The position numbers were made by a program, and so were the translations under genes. The notes under the pieces are model-generated. The model saw nothing but the letters and a program-made list of their open reading frames with translations, was not told the DNA's origin and did not search any database. From contig NZ_FOAF01000015.1 in assembly GCF_900109575.1 (NCBI RefSeq), positions 42,746 to 106,745 on the forward strand: 64,000 bases of DNA, written 5' to 3'. The DNA is from Olivibacter domesticus. Its GTDB lineage: Bacteria; Bacteroidota; Bacteroidia; Sphingobacteriales; Sphingobacteriaceae. Below are positions 55,787 to 64,000 of this stretch, in pieces (positions within the stretch are counted from its first letter, which is position 1; the number at the start of each line of letters is the position of its first letter).

Positions 55787-57460
55787 ATAACCAGTATTTT
55801 GCGGATATCCTTCCGTGTCTCGATCTATAACCGATTGCGGAATGGGGCGTAAGTAATATTTATCAACTACGCCTCCAGGATTGGCCATTTTCGTTAAGGT
55901 GTTGTATTCAAACGCTCGGCCCAGGCGTTGCGTCCGTTTTAGGTCTAACCACCTTTTATATTCGCCAGCTTGTTCTCTTGCCCTTTCATCCAAAATAAAG
56001 TCAATATTTACATCTGCAGCGCTAATGTTCATGTTTTGACCAGGTTTTGCGGCACGTTGCCGGATGGCATTAAGCTTCTCTGCCGCTTTGTCGAGCTGCC
56101 CAAGCTTGAAATAAGCTTCGGCGGCGATTAAATAGGTTTCGGCCAGTCGAAAGAGAAAAACATCTTTTGTACTCGCATAAGCAAATTCATTGTTATAAGG
56201 AAGGCCGGCATTGGGATCGTAGAATTTATTAATCATCGGAAACTTCTCCAAACCACCTACATTATTAAAAGCCTGCTTCCATTTATCAAAGCGGATGATT
56301 TCCACATTTGGATTAGCCGTTTTCAGGGCAATTGAATCTGCTGCGGTAAAGGGCTGATCGGGATAAGGGAAGTAATAACGAAGATCTCCTGCTTTTATAG
56401 CACCATCGGCCTTAGTGGCATAAAGCTGACTTAAAAACGTTGCATCGTAGCGTGCGTCTTTGCTTGTATTATACAAGGTATATAAAAATTGGGTAGGCAT
56501 AAAGTTTGAGATTCGCCTATTATAGTCTTTTAGTCCAGTCACTTCATCAAAGCCTTTTTCACGCCAATACCGCCATCCGAACAGAATGTTTTGCCCATTA
56601 CCGTTGTATCCCGGTTGTGCCCCATATTGAACGGCTAAAATGATTTCCCTATTCAGGTCATTACCCGGTTGGAACACTTCGGCAAAAGTGGGGAGCAATG
56701 CATAATATGAACTACCCATTAATTCTTCCGCAAGTTGGGCTGCCTGCTCGAAATCGGAACTTCCACCGAAGGATTTATAACCGCGTGTTAAATACAGAAG
56801 TGCCAATAAATGCCTTGCTGCACCCTGTGTAGCCCGGCCCGGCTCGGTACTTGCGGGGTTTGCTTCCAAATTAGGCAAGGCTGTGTTTAACTCAGCAATC
56901 ATAAAGTCGTATACCTCTTGTTCCGTATTGGGAGCAAAATGTGTAACCGGAGAACTGATCTCTTCCTGCACAATGGGAACATTTCCGAAATTTTCAACAA
57001 GCAGATAATAAAAATAAGCGCGAATAAAACGTACCTCAGCAAGCCGCCTGTTTTTTGTGTTTTCGGCTAAATCCGGAATGCTGTTAGCGCGGTTAATAGC
57101 TGTATTGCAACGCTGAATACCTCTATAAGCGACGGTGAAGAAGGTGTCAATAGGAACATTGTCGGACGTTAAAGACCGATATTCATTAAGTTGGATGGCC
57201 GGTACCTCGTTTGCCTGACCACTCACCAACTCAATTTCACCTCTTGTGATGATATCCGTTCCCCATTCAAATAAACTTGGGTTTGGGCTATAGATGCCAC
57301 GAAGTGATGCATAGCATGAATTTATCAGGGATTCATAACCGGCGGCATTGGTATAATAATTTTCGGCGGTAATTCCGCTCAGATTTTCTTCAGTCAGAAA
57401 TTTTTTGCAGGACGTTATACCGGCAAAAATGATGACTATGATGATAAGATTTTTTTTCAT
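55784..57460 (-). CDS. SusD/RagB-family glycan-binding lipoprotein (second pair)
   Basis: A 558-residue lipoprotein (lipobox ITSCKKF near Cys18). SusD features: LSGITAENYYTNAAGYESLINSCYASL, RLAEVRFIRAYFYYLLVENFGNVPIVQE, TQGAARHLLALLYLTRGYKSFG, FRLAETYLIAAEAYFKLGQLDKAAEKLNAIRQRA, and DFILDERAREQAGEYKRWLDLKRTQRLG plus YLRPIPQSVID. It follows the second susC by 12 bp. Glycan specificity probably differs from the first pair. A hairpin overlaps its stop. Confidence 0.94.
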   Translation of the reverse strand: MKKNLIIIVIIFAGITSCKKFLTEENLSGITAENYYTNAAGYESLINSCYASLRGIYSPNPSLFEWGTDIITRGEIELVSGQANEVPAIQLNEYRSLTSDNVPIDTFFTVAYRGIQRCNTAINRANSIPDLAENTKNRRLAEVRFIRAYFYYLLVENFGNVPIVQEEISSPVTHFAPNTEQEVYDFMIAELNTALPNLEANPASTEPGRATQGAARHLLALLYLTRGYKSFGGSSDFEQAAQLAEELMGSSYYALLPTFAEVFQPGNDLNREIILAVQYGAQPGYNGNGQNILFGWRYWREKGFDEVTGLKDYNRRISNFMPTQFLYTLYNTSKDARYDATFLSQLYATKADGAIKAGDLRYYFPYPDQPFTAADSIALKTANPNVEIIRFDKWKQAFNNVGGLEKFPMINKFYDPNAGLPYNNEFAYASTKDVFLFRLAETYLIAAEAYFKLGQLDKAAEKLNAIRQRAAKPGQNMNISAADVNIDFILDERAREQAGEYKRWLDLKRTQRLGRAFEYNTLTKMANPGGVVDKYYLRPIPQSVIDRDTEGYPQNTGY

Positions 57461-57472
57461 TTTTAATCAATG

Positions 57473-60400
57473 TTAAAAGGAAAGGTTTACACCAAAAAGA
57501 TAAGAAGCTGTACCGATTGCAGTTCCATAGGTGTTTTGCATTGCCCATTCGGGATCATATCCCTTATAATTGGTAAATAAAACCGGATTCGTAGCCGTTG
57601 CATAAATCCGTAAACGGTTCATTTTAAGCTTTTCAGTAAGGCTGTTTGGAAAAGTATAACCTAAAGTAATGTTGCTGATCCGAACGAAATTTGTCTTTTG
57701 ATAATAGGCTGCGTTCACAAAAGATCCCGGGTTGCCTGGTTGAAAATGGGTTTGAGATGGGTTGTCTTGCGTCCAATAATCTACTTTCACCTGATTATAG
57801 ATCTGATTGTAGTTCATAAAAGAACCATCGAACGAACTGCTAAACTGTTCACCTTGACGCGTATAAACCAATACATACAAATCGACATTGCCATAACGGA
57901 AGGTATTGCCGATCGAACCCGTCCAGCTGGGTACCCGCTTACCGATAATCTGCCGGTCGTCAGCATTGATCACACCATTATTATCCATGTCCTTTACACG
58001 TACCTGACCAGGTAATTGATTATATGCTGCGGCTAATTCTCTTTCATGCTCTTGCCAAATACCGTCAAAAACATAGTCAAAATTTACCTGAACAGGTTGC
58101 CCGATAAACAAGCGGTTTCCGATGTCGTCGTTTTTACCATTGGCTGTTTCCAGTATCTCATTTTTGTTGGCATCAAAAACGAAATCAGTTTTCCAAGAGA
58201 ATTTGTTACCTTGAACGTTGATGGTGCTCAATCCGACTTCAATTCCTTTATTTCGTAATTTGCCCAGATTGTCTGTAACAAAGCTCCATCCCGAAGGTGC
58301 CGGCAGGTTGCGGTTTAATAAAATGTTGTCTATTTTACGGTTATATAAGTCGACTGTTCCATAAATGCGATTTTGTAGCAGGGCAAAATCCAATCCCAAA
58401 TTTACCTCTCTCGTGGTTTCCCAAGTCAATGCTTTGTTTGCTAAACGATTAGGAGAATAACCTTGTATAAGGGAGTTCCCGAAAAAATAAGTAGATGCTC
58501 CAAGCGTTGCCTGTGTAGTATAGGAATCCACTCGGTCGTTTCCAGATGCTCCATAGCTTAACCGTAATTTTAAATCATTAATGGCATCTATTTTTTTGAT
58601 AAAGTTTTCTTCCGACAAGCGCCAGGCAAAAGATGCAGAGGGGAAAAAGCCCCATTGATTACCTTCTGCAAATCGGGAAGAGCCATCCCAAGTACCAGAT
58701 GCAGTAAGAAGGTATTTGTCTCTGTAACTATAGTTAACCCTGGCCCGTGCAGAGGCTAAGGTATATTTTGTATAACCGGAACCCACTGTTGGCCCACGGA
58801 AAGTTCCGTTGAAGTCGGTATTGGTAGCCGAACCTACATTGTACCACAAAGAGTTATAAGGTAAATTGTACACGTCAATTCCATTGGTTTCCAGGCGATC
58901 TTTTTGCATACTTTGTATAGCCGTTACCGTAAATTTATGTCCACCAGCTAGTTCCCGTTCGTAGGTAGCCTGATTATCCCAAAGCCAGTTTATTTGCTCA
59001 TTGGTATCATAATCCCTTGCTTGGGCATAGCCCCCATTACCGGCCCCCTCCTTAGATAAGGCTCCGAAATACCAGCCTCCTCGACCTATATCTATGCTTG
59101 GTGAGAAAGTTGTTTTTAAGGTTAAGTGAGCAATAGGCTGTACCTGGATATAAAGCTGACCAAATGCTCTGATAGATCGGTTTTGACGAATGTCATTTTC
59201 CTGATCGAACAAGGGATTGGTGACACCGTCACCTCCCAGCACACGGAATACCTTTTCACCATTGCTGTCATAGGGAGATACGGTCGGTGGCATTCGATAG
59301 GCTGAACGAAGCGATTCATAGCTTCCCAAATTTTGTAGGTTCTGGGCGGCATAAAAGCTCATGCCTGCCTTCCACTTTTCATTGATCTGTCTGTCAACAT
59401 TTCCACGGAAGGAGTAGCGTTTAAAATCCTCCGGACTCACATTACCTTCCTCGCTCAAAATACCTGCACCGAAAGCAAATTGTGTTTTCTCATCACCTCC
59501 GCTTGCGGATATATTATGATTCATTTGCAAGCCATTTTTTAGCAGGAGGGAAGGCCAATCTGTAAATCGTCCAGCATCGATATTAGCCCATTGCTCAGGT
59601 GAAAAAAAAGCTGCGTTGCTACGCGATGTATCTCGTCCTGTGGCCAAAAACTGCTGTGTACGGAAGGTTACATATTCAGGGCCATTGAACATTCTGGGTA
59701 AATTAACCGGTTTTCGTATTCCCATATAACCATCATAAGAGATAGTGGTTTTCCCTTCTTTACCTCTTTTAGTAGTTACAATCACTACCCCCTTAGCGCC
59801 CCTCGACCCATAAATTGCCGTGGCGGAGGCATCTTTTAGAATGTCAATTTTTTCAATGTCGGCTGGGTTTAAATCATTTAAGCCCGAAGTGGTCGGAATT
59901 CCATCGATAACAAACAACGGTGAACTTGGGCCACTAAATGAACTGATACCACGGATATTGATGTTATAGCCGGAACCCGGTTTTCCTACGTTTTTTACAA
60001 CCACTGCACCCGGTGCTTGGCCCTGTAAAGCTCCCGCCGCATCGGGAGTGGCTGCTCTGGCGATAGTCGCTGAACTGACAGAAGCGATCGATCCGGTTAC
60101 ATCTGCTTTTCTTTGTGTGCCGTAACCCACCACTACCACTTCATTTAAATCCTGTCCTGCCGATGATAATTGTATAGTTAGGGAGGTTTTTCCTTCAACA
60201 GGTATTTCTACCGTGTTATAACCTAAATAAGAAACAACCAGCACCGTATTGGCAGGTACTTCGATCGAAAAAGAACCATTGGTGTCTGTTGATGCTTCCT
60301 TATTATGTCCCTTGATCTTTACTGTCGCTCCAGCCAATGCTTGCCCTGTTTCATCTACAACCTTTCCTGTAATCCTGGTATCAGCGATGTGAGTATCGTT

Positions 60401-60760
60401 GGAAACGATAGCCAGCAGATTGTCTGGCAAGACGCGCATGATGAATGGTGTATTGTCCAGCAGGTCTTTAACCACTGCAAGAACGTCTTTTTCCTGCACG
60501 GAATAGTTTTCATACTGCTTTAAAGGAATATTCCTTTCGCTGAATACAAATCGATAGCTGCTTTTCTTCTCAATCTCCGAAATGATTTCTTTAAAACCGG
60601 CCTTGCCGATATTTAAGGTAACCTTGGTTTGGGAATATCCGGCCGCTAACATTTGAAAGTTGAAATACACAATCAATGCAAATGTTAATTTCATAATAAG
60701 AATTGGCTTTTTGAGGCAATAAAACCTCGAAACACCGCTATGGTGTCTGAAAAATTTCAT
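57473..60760 (-). CDS. SusC-family TonB-dependent importer with STN domain (second pair)
   Basis: A 1095-residue outer-membrane transporter from the ATG at 60760; the in-frame start at 60817 adds 19 residues of non-signal sequence. The signal peptide (LIVYFNFQMLAAGYSQ) is followed by an STN domain (KVTLNIGKAGFKEIISEIEKKSSYRFVFS..., about 45-120), a carboxypeptidase-regulatory fold (ITGKVVDETGQALAGATVKIKG), then plug ([57 protein letters not shown]) and barrel. The STN domain marks a transducer that signals to a FecR anti-sigma factor, and such a gene lies immediately upstream. Two small hairpins lie in its leader (60790-60815, 60843-60859). Confidence 0.95.
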   Translation of the reverse strand: MKFFRHHSGVSRFYCLKKPILIMKLTFALIVYFNFQMLAAGYSQTKVTLNIGKAGFKEIISEIEKKSSYRFVFSERNIPLKQYENYSVQEKDVLAVVKDLLDNTPFIMRVLPDNLLAIVSNDTHIADTRITGKVVDETGQALAGATVKIKGHNKEASTDTNGSFSIEVPANTVLVVSYLGYNTVEIPVEGKTSLTIQLSSAGQDLNEVVVVGYGTQRKADVTGSIASVSSATIARAATPDAAGALQGQAPGAVVVKNVGKPGSGYNINIRGISSFSGPSSPLFVIDGIPTTSGLNDLNPADIEKIDILKDASATAIYGSRGAKGVVIVTTKRGKEGKTTISYDGYMGIRKPVNLPRMFNGPEYVTFRTQQFLATGRDTSRSNAAFFSPEQWANIDAGRFTDWPSLLLKNGLQMNHNISASGGDEKTQFAFGAGILSEEGNVSPEDFKRYSFRGNVDRQINEKWKAGMSFYAAQNLQNLGSYESLRSAYRMPPTVSPYDSNGEKVFRVLGGDGVTNPLFDQENDIRQNRSIRAFGQLYIQVQPIAHLTLKTTFSPSIDIGRGGWYFGALSKEGAGNGGYAQARDYDTNEQINWLWDNQATYERELAGGHKFTVTAIQSMQKDRLETNGIDVYNLPYNSLWYNVGSATNTDFNGTFRGPTVGSGYTKYTLASARARVNYSYRDKYLLTASGTWDGSSRFAEGNQWGFFPSASFAWRLSEENFIKKIDAINDLKLRLSYGASGNDRVDSYTTQATLGASTYFFGNSLIQGYSPNRLANKALTWETTREVNLGLDFALLQNRIYGTVDLYNRKIDNILLNRNLPAPSGWSFVTDNLGKLRNKGIEVGLSTINVQGNKFSWKTDFVFDANKNEILETANGKNDDIGNRLFIGQPVQVNFDYVFDGIWQEHERELAAAYNQLPGQVRVKDMDNNGVINADDRQIIGKRVPSWTGSIGNTFRYGNVDLYVLVYTRQGEQFSSSFDGSFMNYNQIYNQVKVDYWTQDNPSQTHFQPGNPGSFVNAAYYQKTNFVRISNITLGYTFPNSLTEKLKMNRLRIYATATNPVLFTNYKGYDPEWAMQNTYGTAIGTASYLFGVNLSF

Positions 60761-60929
60761 AACTTTAAAAATCTTAAGGATGGTCAAAGGCAGACTCCCG
60801 CTCAAAGCAGTCTGCAATATTTACAATCGTCTTTAATGTGGCGGGGATGGCGAGTCCCCGTTGCTTTTTATTCTGGTTCTAAAATGGTCCTCATAATGTC
60901 TTGTTTTAATGGTTAGCTGTTAGTAGTTT

Positions 60930-61955
60930 TTAGAGAATGATTATCTTTTTATGTTCTATGGTATAGGAAAAAGGTTCAACCAAGCGTAGGGCATTTAAAA
61001 TATCAGTTACTGATTCCATTTCAAAATGTCCGGTAAACTTGAGCAACTTCAACTGCTGGTTTCGAAAATCAATCTTCACATCATACGTTCTTTCAAGCAT
61101 TTTGGAAATGTCTGCAAAAGACCGGTCTTTGAAAATTAACTTGTCGTATATCCAGGAGGTTTCCACAACGGTATTATCTATTTTTTGAAAATGGGTAACC
61201 TGTGTTAAAGCATCGTTGGTTTCCGGGTCTCCGGTATGTTGATCTTCGATGTCGGGATTTTTTACAATCAGTTTTTCGGAAGGTCTTAACGTAACTCTAT
61301 CGGCCGGCCTGTTTTTCAACGTTACTTCTATCGCGCCGCTCAACAGGGTGGTCTCACTAAATTGATCATTAGGATAGGATTTTAGGTTGAATGAGGTTCC
61401 CAGTACCTTAATATCCATTTGTTCGGTGTGAATAACAAAAGGACGCTTAGGATCCTTGGCTACGTCAAAAAAACCTTCTCCTATCAAGGTAACCCGCCTA
61501 TACTTGTCATCGAACGCTTTGGGATACACTAATTTACTTTCCGCATTTAATACCACCTTGCTTCCATCTGGTAAGGTAAAGCTTTTCTTTGCGGCACGTT
61601 CGGTATAAGCTACTTGTCTGCTAGAGATTTCGGTTAAATAGGGTAGTACCACAACAAAACCTATCAGGATTAAGACGACTGCAGCAGCAATTCTCCATAA
61701 ATACCATTTATTTTTACTTTTTGGTAAGAAAAAAGGGATTTCTTCGCGCTGAGCGATTTTCGTTTTAATTTTCTTAAAAACACGTTCGTCAGCTGAATGA
61801 TCGGCGTCATTATCCAAAAGATAAGCTTTGAGCAAGTTGTATCTTTCCTTTAGTAGCTTATCTTCAAGCAATAATGCTAACTCGTTTGCTTCAGATACAG
61901 TAAGTTCACCAGTGAACTCCTTGGTTATCAATTCAATCAATCTATCCTGTGACAT
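60930..61955 (-). CDS. FecR-family anti-sigma regulator
   Basis: A 341-residue trans-envelope regulator. The N-terminal 80 residues are a cytoplasmic helical part (ELITKEFTGELTVSEANELALLL), a single transmembrane helix lies at about 90-112 (WYLWRIAAAVVLILIGFVVVLPYL), and the FecR domain follows (AYTERAAKKSFTLPDGSKVVLNAESKLVYPKAFDDKYRRVTLIGEGFFDVAKDPKRPFVI). A C-terminal STN-like DUF4974 segment ends it (LIFKDRSFADISKMLERTYDVKIDF). It would relay glycan sensing by the STN-bearing SusC to an ECF sigma factor. No ECF sigma gene is adjacent on either side, which is unusual. It precedes susC of the second pair by about 170 bp. Confidence 0.94.
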   Translation of the reverse strand: MSQDRLIELITKEFTGELTVSEANELALLLEDKLLKERYNLLKAYLLDNDADHSADERVFKKIKTKIAQREEIPFFLPKSKNKWYLWRIAAAVVLILIGFVVVLPYLTEISSRQVAYTERAAKKSFTLPDGSKVVLNAESKLVYPKAFDDKYRRVTLIGEGFFDVAKDPKRPFVIHTEQMDIKVLGTSFNLKSYPNDQFSETTLLSGAIEVTLKNRPADRVTLRPSEKLIVKNPDIEDQHTGDPETNDALTQVTHFQKIDNTVVETSWIYDKLIFKDRSFADISKMLERTYDVKIDFRNQQLKLLKFTGHFEMESVTDILNALRLVEPFSYTIEHKKIIIL

Positions 61956-62296
61956 ATTAGGTTTATACCTTATATCGATAGGACAAATTTTTTAAAGAAA
62001 TTACCTACAAGGGAATAAAAAAAATATTAGGGCACTCGTGGATCAAGTCAAACTGACAACAAACAGGAGTAATAAAAAAGTTCTTTTTTTTAAGCAAAAT
62101 CTCTGGAATCGATTGCGTAGATTTTGTTGTTCCCCAGAGCTATGTTCTAAATAAGTTAGAAGCCTATTTATCTAGGATAAATTGTGTTTTTATACTATAT
62201 GCAGGACGGTACAGGTTGCTTTTAACAAAAGAACCTCCTTCTTTTGAATAATGCAAATGGTAGATAACCGATAGCCTCATTCCAATAACAAAAAAA
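61956..62296. promoter_or_regulatory. Divergent fecR/GH28 intergenic regulatory region
   Basis: No gene is seen in 341 bp. It contains the shared operator element (62096-62125), an inverted repeat ATTTAT-CTAGG-ATAAAT (62166-62182), and CAAAAGAA-CCTCC-TTCTTTTG (62226-62246) in the presumed GH28 leader. No ECF sigma gene precedes fecR here. Confidence 0.6.
62096..62125. promoter_or_regulatory. Shared operator-like palindrome, GH28 copy
   Basis: An imperfect 30-bp palindrome with outer arms AAAATCT and AGATTTT and centre G-n-AATCGATT-n-C. Its right 21 bp (62105-62125) are identical to 44634-44654 upstream of the first susC. The centre between 62110 and 62111 is CG, as in LacI-family operators. 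It lies 171 bp ahead of the GH28 start. Confidence 0.6.
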
Positions 62297-63643
62297 ATGA
62301 AATATAAAAAACCGATCATTTTTGTATTAGTGATATTCTTCTATTTCCCTACTTTCAAAAATCTAGGGGATGTATGTGCGCAGAATTTTCCCAACGGAAC
62401 ACCTATTCCTGCTTGGTTTTCAGATACAAGCATGGTTGTAAGCAATGCATTAGGTAAAAAATATATTATTACTGATTACGAAGTAAAAACCGATAGCACA
62501 ATAGTGCAAACAGAACGTATCCAAGCAATTATAGACAAAGCATCTGAAAGTGGTGGTGGTGTTATTGTTATTCCGAAAGGCGTTTTCCTCAGCGGATCAC
62601 TCTTTTTCAAACCGAAAACACATTTGTATTTGGGCGAAGGAGCAACACTCAAATGCAGCGATGATATTTCTGATTTTAAGGTAATTACTACCCGTATTGA
62701 AGGACAGTCACTGAAATATTTTGCAGCCTTTATTAATGCCGATGGCTTGGATGGTTTTACCATTTCAGGGAAAGGTACGATTAATGGTAACGGATTGCGC
62801 TACTGGAAAGCTTTTTGGCTACGTCGGGAATGGAACCCTAAATGTACAAATATGGACGAACAACGTCCGCGCCTTTTGTACGTATCGAACAGTAAAAACG
62901 TACAGATATCGGGTGTAAATCTGCTTAATTCTCCATTCTGGACCTCACATTACTATAAATGTGAAAACCTTAAAATTCTTGGTGTGCGCATTCTTGCAGG
63001 TTCAAATAATGGAAGCGAGGTCCGTGCCCCAAGCTCGGACGGTATTGACCTAGATGTATGCCAGAATGTGCTCATAAAAAACTGTTATATATCGGTAAAT
63101 GATGATGGCATTTGCTTAAAAGGTGGTAAAGGGCCAACAGCGGACAAGGATCCGAATAATGGGGCCAATCGCAATATCATCATAGAAGACAATACGATCG
63201 AAAACTGTCCATCCCTAACGCTAGGTAGTGAATCGGTTTTTAGTGATAATGTCATTATGAGGCGTTGCACAGTAAAAAACACTTCCTATGTGCTTCGATT
63301 GAAAATGCGTCCCGACACACCGCAAAAACATAAAAACATATTGGTAGAGGATATTACTGGGACTGCACGCAATTTTCTTTCCATAGATCCCTGGACGCAG
63401 TTTTTCGATTTGAAAGGACAACCGGAACCGAAATCTTCTGCGAGCTATTTGACGATGCGTAATTGTAAGGTAACGTGTGATCGTTTTCTCCACATCAAAT
63501 CGTCAAAACAATACACGCTTTCCAATTTTACATTAGAAAACTTAAACATTTCTACGTCAAACGAAGGCGATATCATGTTTGATTTTATTAAAAGCCTACA
63601 GTTAAAAAATATTGTAGTAAATGATAAAAAAGTGGTGAAATAA
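62297..63643 (+). CDS. GH28-family polygalacturonase-like enzyme
   Basis: A 448-residue secreted right-handed beta-helix (signal peptide near residues 1-29, DVCAQN). GH28 motifs: ERIQAIIDKASESGGGVIVIPKGVFLSG, GLDGFTISGKGTINGNGLRYW, SPFWTSHYYKCENLKILGVRI, APSSDGIDLDVC with the catalytic NTD-equivalent replaced by SDGID, and NDDGICLKGGKG, with later GSESVFSDNVIM in place of GSLG and RLKMRPD. Such enzymes hydrolyse homogalacturonan or rhamnogalacturonan backbones. It stands divergently from fecR and shares its operator with the first susC. The precise pectic substrate is not decided. Confidence 0.9.
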   Translation: MKYKKPIIFVLVIFFYFPTFKNLGDVCAQNFPNGTPIPAWFSDTSMVVSNALGKKYIITDYEVKTDSTIVQTERIQAIIDKASESGGGVIVIPKGVFLSGSLFFKPKTHLYLGEGATLKCSDDISDFKVITTRIEGQSLKYFAAFINADGLDGFTISGKGTINGNGLRYWKAFWLRREWNPKCTNMDEQRPRLLYVSNSKNVQISGVNLLNSPFWTSHYYKCENLKILGVRILAGSNNGSEVRAPSSDGIDLDVCQNVLIKNCYISVNDDGICLKGGKGPTADKDPNNGANRNIIIEDNTIENCPSLTLGSESVFSDNVIMRRCTVKNTSYVLRLKMRPDTPQKHKNILVEDITGTARNFLSIDPWTQFFDLKGQPEPKSSASYLTMRNCKVTCDRFLHIKSSKQYTLSNFTLENLNISTSNEGDIMFDFIKSLQLKNIVVNDKKVVK

Positions 63644-63753
63644 AAGGAACTTTTTGTTTTTCTTTTTTTCCGAAAAAAGGTACTGTGTTAAATTCCAAAT
63701 ATTTTATAACTTTATTTTTTATAAAGGAGAGCAGCGCAAGCTATTCATCCTGT

Positions 63754-63779
63754 GTAGGCAGATCTCAGTATCTGCCTAC
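63754..63779 (-). terminator. Hairpin overlapping the transposase stop codon
   Basis: GTAGGCAGAT and ATCTGCCTAC form a perfect 10-bp stem with a six-base loop; the transposase stop codon (minus strand, 63767-63765) is in the loop. It may end the transcript or form part of the element's right end. Confidence 0.5.
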
Positions 63780-64000
63780 TTCCATTACAGCGTTATTTAT
63801 TTGTTCTTCGAAAATATATTCCTGATCATTCTTCCATAAGATATATATTAAGATCAGCAACTTTCTAGCTACAGCAGTTATTCCGATTTTTTTAGCTGGC
63901 TTCCTGTCAATTATTCTTTCATAAAATACTTTTAGATCTTTATTATATCGGCTAGCAGCGAGTGCAGGCATATAGAGTGCCTTTCTAATGAAGCTATTTC
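63765..64000 (-). mobile_element. IS110-family transposase, C-terminal part cut by the window edge
   Basis: An open minus-strand frame runs from the window end to a stop at 63765 and encodes about 78 residues: NSFIRKALYMPALAASRYNKDLKVFYERIIDRKPAKKIGITAVARKLLILIYILWKND (read here in two parts: FIRKALYMPALAASRYN and ARKLLILIYILWKND). This is the conserved C-terminal transposase_20 region of IS110/IS116/IS902 elements (serine-dependent, RNA-guided recombinases). The RuvC-like N-terminal part lies outside. IS110 elements usually lack terminal inverted repeats and duplications; none are seen. The element's bridge RNA, if present, cannot be judged from this end. Confidence 0.85.

Overview
The window looks like part of a Bacteroidota chromosome, most likely a Sphingobacteriaceae-type soil organism (Pedobacter/Sphingobacterium/Olivibacter relatives). 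The evidence is AT-rich DNA, two SusC/SusD pairs, TonB-dependent receptors, a FecR regulator, abundant lipoproteins, almost no Shine-Dalgarno sequences, and several upstream boxes matching the Bacteroidota -7 element TAnnTTTG. No rRNA, tRNA or CRISPR array was found.

Region 1 (about 0.2-5.8 kb) is ordinary housekeeping: a GNAT acetyltransferase, an AhpD-like protein divergent from a MocR regulator (the shared intergenic DNA carries three copies of GTCCAnAT), an ABC exporter, a tiny lipoprotein and a PAP2 phosphatase.

Region 2 (5.8-16.0 kb, minus strand) is a tight five-gene operon: an HD-phosphohydrolase fused to a Pycsar-effector-like membrane domain, polyphosphate kinase 1, an SdiA-regulated-type propeller lipoprotein, a three-part protein (metallophosphoesterase, kinase-like middle, Omp85-type barrel), and a GAF-domain protein. 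A well-formed promoter precedes it. This is the best candidate in the window for an under-described system: a possible phosphate/nucleotide signalling module spanning cytoplasm to outer membrane.

Region 3 (16.2-25.4 kb) holds DinB, an EamA exporter overlapping an Lrp-type regulator that has a duplicated palindromic operator, a periplasmic isoaspartyl peptidase, a thioesterase, YceI, a short-chain dehydrogenase, a SWIM-SNF2 helicase and a His/Tyr/Arg-rich secreted protein. A 1.3-kb gene-free stretch follows, with a minus-strand terminator and a possible small RNA. Region 4 (26.7-33.6 kb) holds an outer-membrane beta-barrel receptor, an M16 protease pair (one catalytic, one lacking the zinc motif) and a GNAT gene preceded by a 48-bp tandem repeat.

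Region 5 (34.1-63.6 kb) is a plant-glycan locus. A rhamnose operon (rhaT, aldolase/dehydrogenase fusion, isomerase, kinase) feeds L-rhamnose into glycolysis. Next come a GH106 alpha-L-rhamnosidase and a five-bladed propeller hydrolase, a first SusC/SusD pair, GH105, GH115, a GH43 exo-galactanase-like enzyme, a second SusD/SusC pair (this SusC carries an STN signalling domain), a FecR anti-sigma factor with no adjacent sigma gene, and a GH28 polygalacturonase. An identical 21-bp element lies about 170-195 bp upstream of both the first susC and GH28, which suggests one regulon. Together they fit uptake and degradation of rhamnose- and uronate-containing pectin (rhamnogalacturonan) and possibly arabinogalactan side chains. 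The right edge runs into an IS110-family transposase cut by the window end.
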